Part shown: positions 1 through 12,310 of the stretch, piece after piece
How the letters are laid out: each line of letters starts with the position of its first letter
Position numbering within the stretch: position 1 is the first letter of the stretch
Source of the DNA: Fremontodendron californicum
Lineage: Eukaryota; Streptophyta; Magnoliopsida; Malvales; Malvaceae
Assembly: GCA_030761205.1 (NCBI GenBank)
Contig: JAULJL010000003.1
Span: forward strand, 3,038,001 to 3,102,000
DNA: 64,000 bases
Direction of reading: 5' to 3'
Notes under the pieces: model-generated
What the model was told of the DNA's origin: nothing
Seen by the model: the letters and a program-made list of their open reading frames with translations, nothing else
Database searches by the model: none
Made by a program: the position numbers and the translations under genes

Positions 1-368
1 ACACCCCAAAGTATAATAAAGGAAAAAAATCTGCTGATGATACTAATCAGTCATCAAGTGCAGAGATAGTAGTGAATGCAACTATGTCATAATGACCATT
101 TTTATCTCTAAGCAAGGTGAGCATTACCTTTATACCCATATATATGCCTGCATAATGACAAACATTACCTCCTATCGAATTGAACAAAAACTGAAATATA
201 TATCCTGGTATCATAAATATCAGCTAAGGGCAAAAAAGACCTTAATTAAAGCACCAAACACTAAGAACCTATATTCACAGATTATTACAAGAAGCTATTA
301 ACACATTACAGGATCCCAGTACATTAATCTTACTAAAAAAGTGCTTAAAGATATGTGCATAGATCAAC

Positions 369-2497
369 CTGAGCAAGGTCACCAACAGCATAGTCTCGAA
401 ACAGCACATAACCATTTGGCTGGAAAGACAACAAAAAATTTGAAAAAGAAGAAAGGTACGAAGTTTAGTTTTGTCACAGCAAGGTAGATAAGAAATCCTT
501 ATATATATTGTTGTGATGCAAATACAGTTATCAATTACCTTGAGAACTTTTTTGATGTTCTGCAAGACTAAAGGCATCTTCTCTGGAGATACTGCAGATA
601 ACACAAAAATCTACTTAAAATGTCAGTCCCTTAATGTATAATAAACATCATTAATGAAACAAAAATATATGAGCACACATAGAAAATAATGATATATCCA
701 AATGATTATTCAAATACCATGGTTACAACATCGACAGAGGAAGGAGAAATATGTTTGCTAAGGTCATCAGTGGTCAGGTCACAAACGAAAGCACTGACAC
801 GAGTCTCAGTGAAGTCTTTATGTGCCTACAATAATAAGAGAAAAATAATTCATTCATGCTGCAACACCTATTTAAACTAGATCTCTAAATAATAGGCATT
901 CAGCCCCCTATTATGAATAATGGAGCAATAAGAGGACAGGAAACTAAACCTTAACCAAATTAACTGCACGTGGTGAAAAGTCACATGCATGAACAAAAAC
1001 ATCTGGGTATGTAGCAATTAAAGGGAATGCAGCATTTCCAGCTCCACAGCCAACCTGCTTACCAAGATCACTCACATTAACTCTATAAATATAGCAACTC
1101 TACAAGAGGAGAATTTAAGAATCTTAGACAAGAAGGACTCTACTCAACACACACTATAAGGAAAAGTCAGGTCAAATGCTACCACAGTTTATTATAAACA
1201 TGTAAGCAAGAAAATATGACCAAAAATATCAATAAAACATTGAACGAGTTTGCCACATGATTCACCAGTAACAATAAGGGCATCTCAATTAAAATTACCA
1301 GACTGTTTAGAGAAATAAAATAAGAACTCGTAGAGAAAGAAGAAAAGTTAGCACAATTCTCATTTACTTGAACTCAATTAGCAAATTAATGTTCAAATAA
1401 GCTGGCATTAACAGAAAACCTATTGCAGAATTAAACTCAGGAAAAACGTAGGAAGCCTATTTGTGCACCAAATAGATACTGAATGGGCACTATGTGAATG
1501 ATAATGTTAGGTGATTTACCTCCAAAATAACTTTTCTTCCACTTCCCTGAGTAAAAAGAGAAAAAAAAAAGTTAATATTTATGGAAACAAATAATCTAGA
1601 AGAATTATAAAATCTTATAGATAAGAAAATTGTTAGCTTTGACTCACAGAGAAATACTGATCCCATTCCTTGTCCAAGTAGTGCCGATCTTTGAAAAACT
1701 AAAGCAATAGGAATTGAACAATGTCAAAATCAGTACACGTAATCATAGTAAAAATTCTTGAAGCAGTGGTTCTATAGAAGTTGCAGCTTTTCTAGAAGTG
1801 AGCCAAAAGGAACCTTGGGCACCACCATAGCTAGTACAAAGACTAAACCAAATTTTGTAACTTACGAGTCTCGATGTTTGGTATCTGAGAAGCTATATGT
1901 ATTATTGCATTGGACATTATCAAAGCAACATGTAACCTATGTTGTTCCGACTCTTCATTTTTCTTGAAGTATCCGTGTCCGACACCCATGTCCGACGCAT
2001 ATCCGGACATGGCTATGAGGATATGATCCTCCAATGACCCTCCAAATACATGGAAATCTTATAAAAAATTAAACATACCCGTATCCGACACTCACACCCG
2101 AGTCCGAGTAACATAGCAAGTAACAGCCAGTCCAAAATTTGGGGGTTGGTAGTGGTGGTAGTGCATTAAAGTAAAAACACAGCAATAGTAGCAGTAGCTA
2201 TAAAAGGGGGGGAAATAACTGAAGAAATTGCAAGGGAACTTACTCTATCTTGATGCCGCCTGTAGAATTGATCCCAATACTTCTTAGCATCTCTTTCATA
2301 CTTATCTGCAAAACAGAAGATTTAGTTTAAAGGACCATGTATCGACTTGATGCAGGCCAAGAATTGAGAGGCAAAAAAGAACTGCTTTGAGTACCTATCC
2401 AAAAGGGGGAAACTCCAGTGGTAGTGGGAGGGTATATTTGTATCCTCTGTGCCGGTTGTTGCTGCTCCACATTATTTTGCGTATTGGAATCCATCAT
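369..2497 (-). CDS. METTL2/6/8-type tRNA N3-methylcytidine methyltransferase, 5' part (runs off left edge)
   Basis: AdoMet-dependent methyltransferase of the METTL2/6/8 (Trm140/141) family, which makes 3-methylcytidine at position 32 of the tRNA anticodon loop. Coding exons on the minus strand: 2497-2395, 2305-2244, 1698-1648, 1546-1520, 1054-950, 825-718, 610-539, 419-369; 193 codons, frame open throughout, GT/AG borders. What I see: an N-terminal Gln/Pro-rich start, the family block around KYWDQFYRRHQDRFFKDRHY (about residues 36-55), AdoMet motif I VGCGAGN (82-88), then HACDFSPRAVNLVK, a VCDLT acidic loop, the FVLSAVSPEKM strand/helix, and LFRDYAVGDLAQ at the end. The start is one of two adjacent ATGs (2497 or 2494). 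After residue 193 the frame meets donor GTTGAT and no matching exon is visible in 1-368, so the last exons lie left of the window. Some plant members carry a second methyltransferase domain there; this cannot be judged here. Intron 1699-2243 holds a MITE. Confidence 0.88.
1937..2116 (-). mobile_element. hAT-like MITE, copy A (intron of METTL-type gene)
   Basis: A 180-bp non-autonomous element with terminal inverted repeats CTATGTTGTTCCGA and CTATGTTACTCGGA (read inward). Flanks are CATGTAAC (1929-1936) and CAAGTAAC (2117-2124), an 8-bp target-site duplication with one mismatch. It is one of four copies in the window; the others are at 29507, 39848 and 58472. It sits in the second intron of the methyltransferase gene and lies in reverse orientation to the other three on the plus strand. 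Inner parts include GTCCGACAC-type palindromic stretches. Assignment to hAT rests on the 8-bp duplication. Confidence 0.85.
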
Positions 2498-2759
2498 TCG
2501 ACAAGCCTTATCGACAAAAACAGATTTTTTTATTTTTATTTTTAAAAGGACTTTAAACATCACGAAAAAGATAAGCTATAGCATATTAGATTGAGAATAA
2601 ATACGAAATCTAATTCGCAAATCTTAGAAGAAGCGAAACAATTAACATTACAATCATGAACTACTAGGATTCAGGCATGATCTCATAATTAAAAAAAAAA
2701 AAAAAAAGTCATCTACCTGTGTTTACTTCGCGTGAAGGCAGGCAGGAGCAGGGAAACAG

Positions 2760-2795
<36 letters not shown>

Positions 2796-3536
2796 CAAAG
2801 AGTTAGGGTTTTTGCTGCTGAAGCTGAATGCTTGGCTGGCGCCCTTTTCAGAAGTTAGGCTGACTCCTAAAACGCAACGCTTTCGTACGTTTTTCTTCGT
2901 TTCTTTATTTTTGTTTCTTACCTTTAAGCAGAAAAGTTTTTCTTATTAACAAAAACCACATTCTCTTTGGATCTGAAACATTCAGATGAAAGCTAGAAGT
3001 TCTTCGATGATTAAAAATAAAAAGTCAATTGAACCAGAAGTGTTCATGAGTGGCAGCAAACCCAAATAAATAAATAAAAAAAGTACTTTGCTCAAATCCT
3101 ATTTAAACCCGGTTAAAATTTTATTTTACTGTTTAAAATATCTTAAAAAATGTTTTTATAATTAAATTTAAATAAAAATATTTTTTATTAATTAAATAAT
3201 AATTCAAATTAAATTGAACCGAGTCAAATTATAAAAATCCTATTCCAACCCCGATTTAATCTAAACCGGATTGGTCTTTGTTTGTATATTTTTCATTCTA
3301 AATGATGAAGATAATCAAGAACACGATATGCCAAAGCCAAGCTCTAATTTGTGAAATTGTATTGTTAATCTTTCTTTCCTCTATATAGACATACAAACTA
3401 CAACACATCTATAACATATTGTGAAAACTTTTACCTGCGACGGATAATTACAAACAACTAAGACAAAATTTTAAAAGGGTTAAAAAATAAAAATAAAAAA
3501 AGAATGGATAAGTAAATTAAGTGCTGAGCTTCCTAG
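2498..3536. other. Spacer: 5' leader of METTL-type gene and 3' flank of COG8
   Basis: 2498-2900 probably holds the promoter and leader of the minus-strand methyltransferase gene. A perfect (GA)14 microsatellite at 2765-2792 reads as CT repeats in the transcript sense, which is common in plant 5' leaders. A possible leader intron donor (CAG|GTAGATG) reads leftward from about 2718. 3060-3260 is AT-rich with a degenerate proline/arginine-codon-like block but no clear gene. 3360-3536 should contain the COG8 3' untranslated region. No other gene is visible. Confidence 0.4.
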
Positions 3537-6500
3537 CTAGGATGCTTCACCAAGCTTTTCATCAGTCTGCAATATGGGACTGTTCTGTTCCTTCTCATCT
3601 GCATTCGAGCTCTTCGTTTCATCAACATTGGGTTCAACACCATTTTCCACAACAGGCTGAGGAAGGTCACCGTTTTCTGACCTGGCCTTTTCCTCTCCAT
3701 TACTAACCGGTTTAGGGGGTTCTTTCAATGAAGAGATTGTCAACAGGCGACCAACTCCATCATATAAATTCTTTGCATCCATGATAACAGCAGCTCCACC
3801 AGGGTAACAACGACCAAAGCATTTTGCACAATGTGGGAAAGCAACCTACAAATGAGGGGTTGTTTGTCAGTACATGAAAGCTGTCAAATATGCTTGTATA
3901 AATAGAACTTTCAGGTGACAATCTGCCCAAATTTCATTAGAACGCACCTCTATAAATGCTCGGCAAAGAGAGAGGAAAAGCCCAGACTCATTTTCTCTGA
4001 GCATCCGCGTTGCATTGTACCTCAATAGAGAGTCAGAAACAGCCAGCAATCCCTTAATTAATTCTTGAGCAAGAATATTCTGCAAACTTACTGGGGCACA
4101 AGGACGTAGCTCATTCATTGCAGCAGAAACACCTAAAATCACCAGAGAGATATCTAAGTCATTGTCAACGAAAGTAGCAATTCTCTGAAACCGAAGCTTT
4201 CACTCACAAGATTCAAGGAATTGAATGAGAATTATTATGATACAGTAACTAATTTTGCAGACAACCCTGGGACTACATAAAACTTTATTAATTTTGGCTA
4301 GCAGCCATTTGAAAAAAACAGATACCTCAGGAAACACCTCAATTCCTTACCGTCCAGTTATATAAAACCAATAACATTGAACCATCAAAACTTTAACTTG
4401 AGAAATAAAACTGGTTCTCTTTTTCCTTTACACTCAATACGAGTATTATGGATTTAAATAGCTTTAATTAAAGGTTAGAATGACTAATGCAACCTAACTA
4501 TCATTCCCTTGAAAGCTCTAGTGTCATTTATTCCTCTGATAGTTTTATCCAAGCCATTTGTTTCCAAATAGTCTCAACAGTCTAAAGGTAGAAATAAGTT
4601 GATTAAACATTTGAGAAGCCATCAGTGAGGAAAAAGCACTTTGGGATGCATGGGTCAAACTTACCATTAATAAACACTGCAAGAGGTGGATGTTCCATCA
4701 GATAAGATGGTGGAGTTACATCCTCCTGACTTTCTTCACCAATACTAGTTGCTGAAAAGCCAACCGCTGGAAGTGGAACCCAACGATGTGAATCCAAAAC
4801 TAACTGGAGCCAAGTAAGAGAAGAAGCTTGTAATCAGCAAGCCTAGATTGCTTGGTTCAGGAAAAAGCTGCGAGCCAATATTGTATCACTTGGGCAACTA
4901 ACCTATTTTGAGGACAATATGAAAAAGAAAATCCTAACTTTTTCCCTCACCAGCATACCTGAAAGTTTTCAACTGCTGTATTCATATTCTTTGAGAATAA
5001 ATTGAGCACCGCCCTGTAAAGTGGTGAAAGTCAATGTAATTGCTCATATAGCTCAGTGTTGTCAAGGGCGCAAGGCGCACTCTAGGCGCTAGAACCTTTA
5101 TATTGCCTTAGGCGCAAGGCGCAAAAAAAGCGCTCGCATGAGTGAAGTAAGGCGCAATATGTATATGTGTGTGTTTTTGCATGTGTGTTTGTGTGTGTAT
5201 ATATATAATAAGCTTAAGATATATAATTATGATAATAAACTCTAAAGAGTGATCCAGTTTATCTACAAAACATGCAAAAAAAAATTTTTTTGCCCAATAT
5301 GCATGATTTCCTTATGATCCCATATATGTTGTTGAATACTCAAATATTGAGAAGTGGAGAGTTTGATACTATCCCCTTTCTTACTAGTAAAGGTACATCT
5401 AATGAAAAAAGTTAAAATTAAAGAAATTAAAGAGAATTTCAATCAGGCGAGCTTTTTTTACGCCTATCGCCTTACAAAAAAGCGCGCCTAGGCGCACCAG
5501 GCGTGCGCCTGATCAAATGAGCCTCGCCCGAAAAGGTCTGAGGCGCTTTTGTTATCTAACGCTAAGGCGCAAGGCGTAGGCGCGCCTAGGCGCACGCCTT
5601 GACAACACTGATATAGCTAAAAAATAGTTAAACTAAAAAGGGACAAAAACAGGATTATGTATTTACTCTTCAAAAAGAGATGGAAGCAAGCCTCGGAAAT
5701 CCAGCCCAACCCAACCGAGTCCCGTTGCACAATACTGTCAACAACAACAAAGAACAAAACCATCATCAAATTCGGATGCAACACAGTTTCTTGTTTGATC
5801 AGCCACCTAGAAGCAATGTTTCTTTTCCACAATTTACTCCATCCCAAATGAAGTGGCGTTTGATACAAAAAGGCATTGTTGCATTACTGCAAATTTGAAA
5901 CCAGGTTGTCTTTCAGGTTTGCTCAAAAACGAAAATGTTTTGAAAACAGGCTTTATGACTATGCTATTGTCATAAATGATCAAAAGTCAAATGATTGATG
6001 ATATTTCTCCAATATCATAAATTTTATGAAAAAACAACTATACTTTATATATATAAATTTCGAATAAGAGCTTTTAAGGAAATGAAAAAGAGAAGAATAT
6101 AGGCAAATGTTATAATATTAAATTTTCTCACCATACACTGATCCAGAATATTTGACAGTGATCCACCCTCTGTTATCTTTGGAAGCATGACTTTAAGAGT
6201 TTTAAGGTGTGAAGTAATCTGATGCATAGCCCAACTAAAAAGAAGCCCACCATCATAATTTTCTTCACTTCCAGAAGTATCATCAGCAAATATTGCGCGA
6301 TATTGGTTAACAACATCGAAAAGATGCATTCTATGACAGCTTATCATCCCTTTTAAATACTCATAAGCATTTCTCTGGTCCAAATCCTCAAGAATTCCAG
6401 TGAGCCACGTCTCTCGGCATCTCAAAAACTGAACCATGAAATAATGCCGTTAGAAGGGGACACATGAAAGTAAAACTGAACATGGGGGTGGGGAGAGTGA

Positions 6501-8531
6501 AGCCCAATGATAAAAGGACGGGGATGGAAATTGACGAAGTAGCTCTGCAAAAGTTACCTGCAATCGCATTCCATACTCACTAAACACTCCTATTCGGCGT
6601 AAATATCCAATAATCCGAAGGCATTCTGGTAACTTCAATACACAGACCACATACTTAACTAAACTTCCAAAAAAATATCAAGTTTCACTCATAGCATATG
6701 TTGAACATCACTTCCCAAACAAATACCTGAATATTAGAGCGAAGCTTCTGGAGAAGCTGAGAGAGAAGAGACTGGGTTGTCTGCCTGACTTCAGCAGCCA
6801 GTGCTTGAATAACAGGTAATCTTTCAAGAAGACAAAAACAAAGCTCATTCAGCTATCTTCCATAGTTGACAAGGGAAGGAAACAATAGGGGTTAACTCAC
6901 TTGGGGTGCATGGTTGAGAGTTTGCAAACAAATGCTTCTAAATCAAGAGCTTCATCATAATTTCCATTTCGTACACATCTGCAGAAAAAATGAATTTAAT
7001 CAGGCATTCTAGCATGTATTCTGTAAGACTAAGTGCTCAACATTTACAATTTATTCAAACAAATACGTGTCCATAAGCTGAGGAATCTCAAGCAAGTCAA
7101 GTAAAGCACTGTGATTTGCTAGCAGTGTCTGGTTCATCTTCCTCTTCTCCAAAATCTGTTCTGCAGATTCAATAAACTCTGTGCAACCAGATGTCAGGTT
7201 TGGGATCTCAGTTATCTGCAAAGCCAAACCCTACTTATAAGCATATCTGCAAAAGAACTTAAGATTTCCAAGGATAAAAAAAAAACAAAAAACAAAACTT
7301 AGAAGATCAATGCATCATCAATTCACCATCTTCATAGGATGCCTAAATCATGTTAAAGTTAAGCCAGTCCTTTTTCTCTATTAACTTAAGAGCTTTCCTT
7401 TTGTAACTCTGTGGTTGTCATGAGATTGATTCCCTCCTCTTAGAAGTAGAGTAACCTTCCCTAATCTAATAGGTCATCACAATACACAGGTTCTGCCTTC
7501 TTTCTCCACTTATTAAATCTTGTACATACAAATATAGAAAGAGAAGCAAACACATCAGATAGCAAAAACTGTTTTCAAGTACTCTTAATTCATCACTCAG
7601 GGAGAAACCCAACTGTATGCCCTCCTGCTTTATCCAAAGATGCTTTCACAACTAATCCAACATCACATCTAGCAGAACATAATTGAAGCTAATTTTCAAG
7701 ATTTTTGCTCTCATATTCATATGCAAAGGCAATCATTGATGTTGAGATTTACTAGATAGCCAGGAATGTAACAAACCGCCTCTACTATTCCATAAAACCG
7801 CACATCTTATTTCCTACGTTTAGATCCCAACAACCAAACCTTTCCAATTGAAACTTTCAAGAGTGTTCAAAGCTCTTTGAAAACAATTATAGAACCTCCT
7901 TGAATTTCGGTCCCCAAAATGCCAGTAGCAAAAGTTAAAAGAAAATGAAGTTTATAATTATTCAGTTGCATGCATTGTACTCTTTTACAATCTTCTAATT
8001 AACGTACATTTCCTACTTAAAAATTAGTTCATAACAAATCCATAGATCACATGAAATCTCAATATCAGACAGCAAATATAAGTATCCATAACCTAAAAAA
8101 TATATGTAAATTGAATTGAAAAAGAAAAATAATTACCAGACATTCAAGATGCTTATCTATAGAAGACACTTCCTCTTTGATCGCAACCAACGCATCCGCG
8201 GTAGCAATGAAAGCGCGGTAATTACCAACCGCCACTTCTTGCATTTGCCTCTGAATCCTCTCCGCATCAACTCGAAGAAGCTCCGGCTCCTTTTCATTCA
8301 CAAACAACAAACACGATTCAATCTCGAACAACATGTACGAAGAAATGAAGAGAGCAAAAAACAGAAACGAAAGAAAAGTACCTTATGGAGGCGATCGAGA
8401 GTGAAGGAGAGGAGCTCGGACACGTAAGGCTGTTGAGAGACGGAGGCGAGAGGGAGGAGACTGGCCATGACGGAGTCCAGTGACGCCGATGGAGAGACGG
8501 CGTTGTCTCCATTTTCTAGTTCCATTACCAT
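3537..8531 (-). CDS. COG8: Conserved oligomeric Golgi complex subunit 8 (COG8)
   Basis: Subunit of the eight-part COG tethering complex that captures vesicles in retrograde traffic within the Golgi. Coding exons on the minus strand: 8531-8382, 8289-8137, 7215-7067, 6978-6901, 6820-6727, 6632-6558, 6428-6132, 5734-5667, 5013-4959, 4803-4665, 4132-3948, 3845-3537. They sum to 1752 nt, 583 residues plus TAG, with every GT/AG junction in phase; the plant protein is usually about 570. Seen: N-terminal ASLLPLASVSQQPYVSELLS and LLRVDAERIQRQMQEVAVGN, the Dor1-like/COG8 N-terminal region known from Arabidopsis and other eukaryotes. Then come LPECLRIIGYLRRIGVF, YCATGLGWVGLDFRGLLP and LDSHRWVPLPAVGF. 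The C-terminus after MDAKNLYDGVGRLL is an acidic, low-complexity tail. First ATG at 8531; a second in frame at 8525. The 1-kb first large intron (7216-8136) is plain; intron 5014-5666 carries a hAT MITE. Confidence 0.96.
5054..5610. mobile_element. hAT-type MITE in COG8 intron, perfect 8-bp target-site duplication
   Basis: A 557-bp element with perfect terminal inverted repeats CAGTGTTGTCAAGG at both ends, flanked by identical ATATAGCT duplications (5046-5053 and 5611-5618). The subterminal arms are strikingly GC-rich, built from many GGCGCAAGGCGC / GCGCCTAGGCGC motifs, and enclose an AT-rich core. No transposase coding is visible, so it is non-autonomous. The 8-bp duplication and the CA(G)TG terminus fit the hAT superfamily. 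It lies between COG8 exons 8 and 9, away from the splice sites, and the exons flanking it still join in frame. Confidence 0.93.
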
Positions 8532-9600
8532 GTTAAATTAGGTTTTCGTTGGAGATCCGGATTCTGTTTTAATGGAGATTGGACTTTTTTGGGGGGGATC
8601 TGAAGGGTTTTTGTAGTGAGGCTCCGAGAGGAGACGCTGCGGGCTAAATCTCTGGCCATGTCAGCATTTCTGGTGGGACCCGATTTGGAGCCGCTCGAAT
8701 TTCATTAGACGGCTTTAACGGTTGGATTTTTTTTTTTTACGAATTTTTTTATTAGGTCAGCATATATTTATTAACGACTAATTGAGTTTGATGTAATTGA
8801 ATCAAGTGAAGTTAATTTAGTTAATATAATGACACGAAAATATAAATTAAATTTTAATAAATTTATAAAATAAATATAAAAATAATATTTAATATAAAAT
8901 TTAAATATTTTTAATTAATTTTATTTTTAAAATATAAACGTATGAAAAGAAAAAATTGTATTACTTTAAGTAATTTTTTTTTGTTTTGCCTAAATCTAGT
9001 ATATGACAGTTCATTGGTTTCTCATAGTAATTAATTGCAGCATAGGGTTTTTAGTTTCCAAACAAAAAACAGAAGCAGAATGATATATACTTATTTTCTT
9101 GCTTGTATTAGGATATCACCACAAGCAGCCATGCAATGGAAGAATATTAAAAAGTCTATGTAGCACTTGAATAACTTTGGGGAGTAGAGTTTGGTTTTGT
9201 TGACTATCCCATTATTTGAAGGTCCTTGACCATGACATTAATGATGCTAATAATCAAATTTCAAGCTGTGCAGAAAGCATGGAAAACAAATACAAAATTC
9301 ACTTTTAACTTAATTCGAGGCGTTCTACACTACAGTCCTCTCAAGCTTCAGTCGATGTGGGGCTATCGTGTAAAACAGTGCAATTCATTAGAAAAACTTT
9401 CCTGAAGCCACATTTTTAATTTGGCAAAGATTCACATTGGTTAATCCTTTCAATGGTCCTTGATGATATTATCTTCCTACTGCTTTATCTATCTCTTCCA
9501 AGTTATTAAGAATGGTCAAAACTTGTGTGGTCTGCAAGCTCATGAATTCTTGTCTTCAAAATTAAGGGAAAAAATGAAATTTTTTAGATATCATGAGTAT
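8532..9600. other. Spacer upstream of COG8
   Basis: 8532-8720 should hold the COG8 leader and proximal promoter; it is the only GC-balanced part. 8720-9000 is AT-rich with homopolymer runs. 9000-9600 is ordinary AT-rich spacer with short open frames lacking coding character. I see no gene, RNA or clear mobile element here. Confidence 0.4.
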
Positions 9601-9609
9601 ATATATTAT

Positions 9610-10073
9610 ATGATTTTGGTAACTTTTAATTTAGTTTTGATAACCTTTGATATAATTTTGATCTTTTTATATAATTTTGGTAACATTTGATATAATTTTG
9701 TAATTGTTTATAATATTTTTGGTAGCATTTTTTATAATTTTAATAACTTTTGATATAATTTTATTTAATAACTTTTGATATGATTTTGGTAACTTTGGTA
9801 TAATTTTGATAACCATAGATATAATTTTGATAACTCTTAATATAATTTTGGTAACCTTTGATATAATTTTATAATAATTTTAATAACATTTGTAATAGTT
9901 TTGATAACATTTAACACAATTTTGATAATATTTATAACAATTTTGATATCATTTTATATAATTTTATACCAAAATAGAAAACATTTAATATATAAATTTA
10001 TTTAAAAATATATCTAATTTGATATAAACTTATTATATCATTCACGTGATTTTGCACGTGTAAAATAAATTAG
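9610..10073 (+). mobile_element. Helitron-like 3' end segment with 21-bp repeats, inverted copy
   Basis: This ~465-bp segment is the reverse complement of 60315-60780. Its right end reads like a Helitron 3' terminus: a short hairpin (CACGTG at 10043-10048 pairing with CACGTG at 10055-10060), a 10-nt spacer, then TTAG followed by T at 10073/10074. In the sister copy the same place reads CTAG|T, the canonical Helitron CTRR ending, so TTAG is probably a C-to-T decay. Left of it are degenerate repeats of the same 21-bp unit as the neighbouring array, but in the opposite orientation. No RepHel coding is seen, so any Helitron is non-autonomous. Confidence 0.6.
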
Positions 10074-10084
10074 TATATATATTA

Positions 10085-12310
10085 TTACCAAAATCATATC
10101 AAAAGTTGTCAAAATTACATCAAAAGGTTATCAAAACTATACCAAAAGTTATCAAAATTAATACAAATGTTATCAAAATTATATCAAATGTTACCAAAAA
10201 TATTATAAATGTTATCAAAATTATTACAAAGGTTATCAAAAAATTTACATAGGTTTTCAAAATTATATCAAATGTTACCACAATTATATCAAAGGTTTTC
10301 ACAATATATCAAGGGTTACCCAAAAATTATGTCAAACGTTACCAAAATTATATGAAAGTTATCGAAATTATATCAAAAGTTATCAAAATTATATCTAAAG
10401 TTACCAAAACTATTAGAAAAGATATTATATCAAAAGTTACCAAAATTTTATCTAAAGTTACCAAAACTATTACAAAGGATATCAAAATTATATAAAAAGT
10501 TATCAAAATTATATCTAAAGTTACCAAAATTATTACTAATGTTAGCAAAATTATTACAAAGATTACTAAAATGATACCAAAATTATATCAAAGATTATCA
10601 AAATCATATCAAAGATTGCCAATTATATCAAAAGTTATCAAAATCATATCAAAGGTTGTCAAAATTATGTCAAAAGTTACCAAAATTGTATAAATGTTAT
10701 CAAAAATTATATCAAAGATTATCAAAATGAAAAAATCATATTAAATGTTATCAAATCATATCAAAGGTTACCAAAATTATATCGAAAGTTAGCAAAATTA
10801 TTTCAAAGGTTACCAAAACTATATCCAAGATTACCAAAATAAGAACAAAAGTTATCAAAATTATATTAAAGGTTATCAAATATCAAAGATTACAAAAATT
10901 ATTAAAAAGATTAACAAAATTATATCAAAAGCTATCAAAATTATATTCAAAGGTATCAAAATTATATCAAAAGTTGTCAAAATTATATCGAAGGTTATCA
11001 AAATTATATCAAAAGTTATCAAAATTATATTATAGGCTTTCAAAATTATATCAAAGGCTACAAAAATTATATCAAAAGTTACCAAAATTATATTATAGGC
11101 TTTCAAAATTTTATCAAATATTATGAAAATTATATCAAGGATTATCAAAATTACATCACAGACAATCAAAATTATATCAAACTTTACTAAAATTATTTCA
11201 AAGATTAACAAAAGTTTATCCAAAGTTACCAAAAGTTTAAAAAGATTATCAAAATTATATTAAAAATTTATCAAAATGACAGAATCATATTAAAGAATAA
11301 AGACTATCAAAATCATAAAAAGTTATCAAAATCATATTGAAGGTTACCAAAATTATATCACATGTTATCAAACTTATTTTAAAGGTTACTTAAACTATAT
11401 CAAAGATTACCAAAACAATTACAAAGGTTATTAAAATTATATCAAAGATTATCAAAACTATATCAAAGGTTATCAAAACTATTAAAACATTATCAAAATT
11501 ATATTAAAGGGTATCAAAATTATATCAAAAGCTATTAAAATTATATCAAAAGTTATCAAATTCATATAAAAAATTATCAAAAGATTATCAAAATTATATC
11601 AAAGATTATCGGTTTTATATCAAAGGTCACCATAATTATATCAAAGATCATATAAAAGGTTATCAAAATTATATCAAAGGTTATCAAAATTGTATTAAAG
11701 GTTATCAAAATCATATCAAATGCTATAAAAATAATATCAAAGGTTAACAAAATCATATCGAAGGTTATCAAACTTACTTCACAGGTTACCAAACATATAT
11801 CCAAGGTTACTAAAATTATATGAAAGGTTATGAAAATCATATCAAAGATTTTAAAATAATATAAAAGGTTCTCAAAATTATTTCAAAAGTTAACAAAATT
11901 ATTATCAAGATTGTCAAAATTATATCAAAGGTTATCAAAATTATATCAAACGTTATGAAAATTATATCAAAAGTTTTCAAAACCAAAAATTTTATCAAAG
12001 GTTAACAAAATCATATCAAAGGTTATCAAAAATCATATGAAAGCTTATCAAACTTATAGAAAAGGTTATCAAAATTATATCAAAGGTTACCAAAATTTAT
12101 CAAAAGTTACCAATATTATATAAAAGGTTATCAAAATTTTAACAAAGGTACCAAAATTATATAAAAAGTTGTCAAGTTTATATCGAAAGTTATCAAAATT
12201 ATATCAAAAGTTATTAAAATCATATCAAAGGCTATCAAATCATATCAAACACTATTAATATCATATCAAAGGGTATCAAAATCATATCAAATATTATATT
12301 ATATATTTAC
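10085..12310. repeat. Degenerate 21-bp tandem array, copy 1
   Basis: About 2.2 kb (roughly 105 units) of a degenerate 21-bp repeat; 20 of its bases read TCAAAATTATATCAAAGGTT. Units vary at AAAGG/AAAAG, TATC/TACC and by single-base indels. Since 21 is a multiple of three, long open frames arise on both strands (heptads such as ILITFDI on the minus strand), but they are products of the repeat and not genes. The order of distinctive variant units matches the second array at 60781-62740, so the two descend from one array. In copy 1 extra units occur around 11040-11130. Confidence 0.93.

Noticed and set aside
2..91. Plus-strand open frame ending TAA at 89-91 that looks weakly like the end of a gene
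   Set aside because: Only 29 codons, no motif, and the remaining exons of the minus-strand methyltransferase must lie just to the left; overlap is unlikely.
3867..4142. Single-exon gene at 3867-4142 minus
   Set aside because: It is COG8 exon 11 (4132-3948) plus intron read-through; spliced frames join perfectly to the neighbouring exons.
10876..11232. 118-codon minus-strand open frame in array copy 1 (and similar at 60802-61011, 61537-61830, 61915-62220, 62430-62684)
   Set aside because: Every frame is a translation of the 21-bp repeat; composition is a pure heptad repeat with no domain, and both strands are open.
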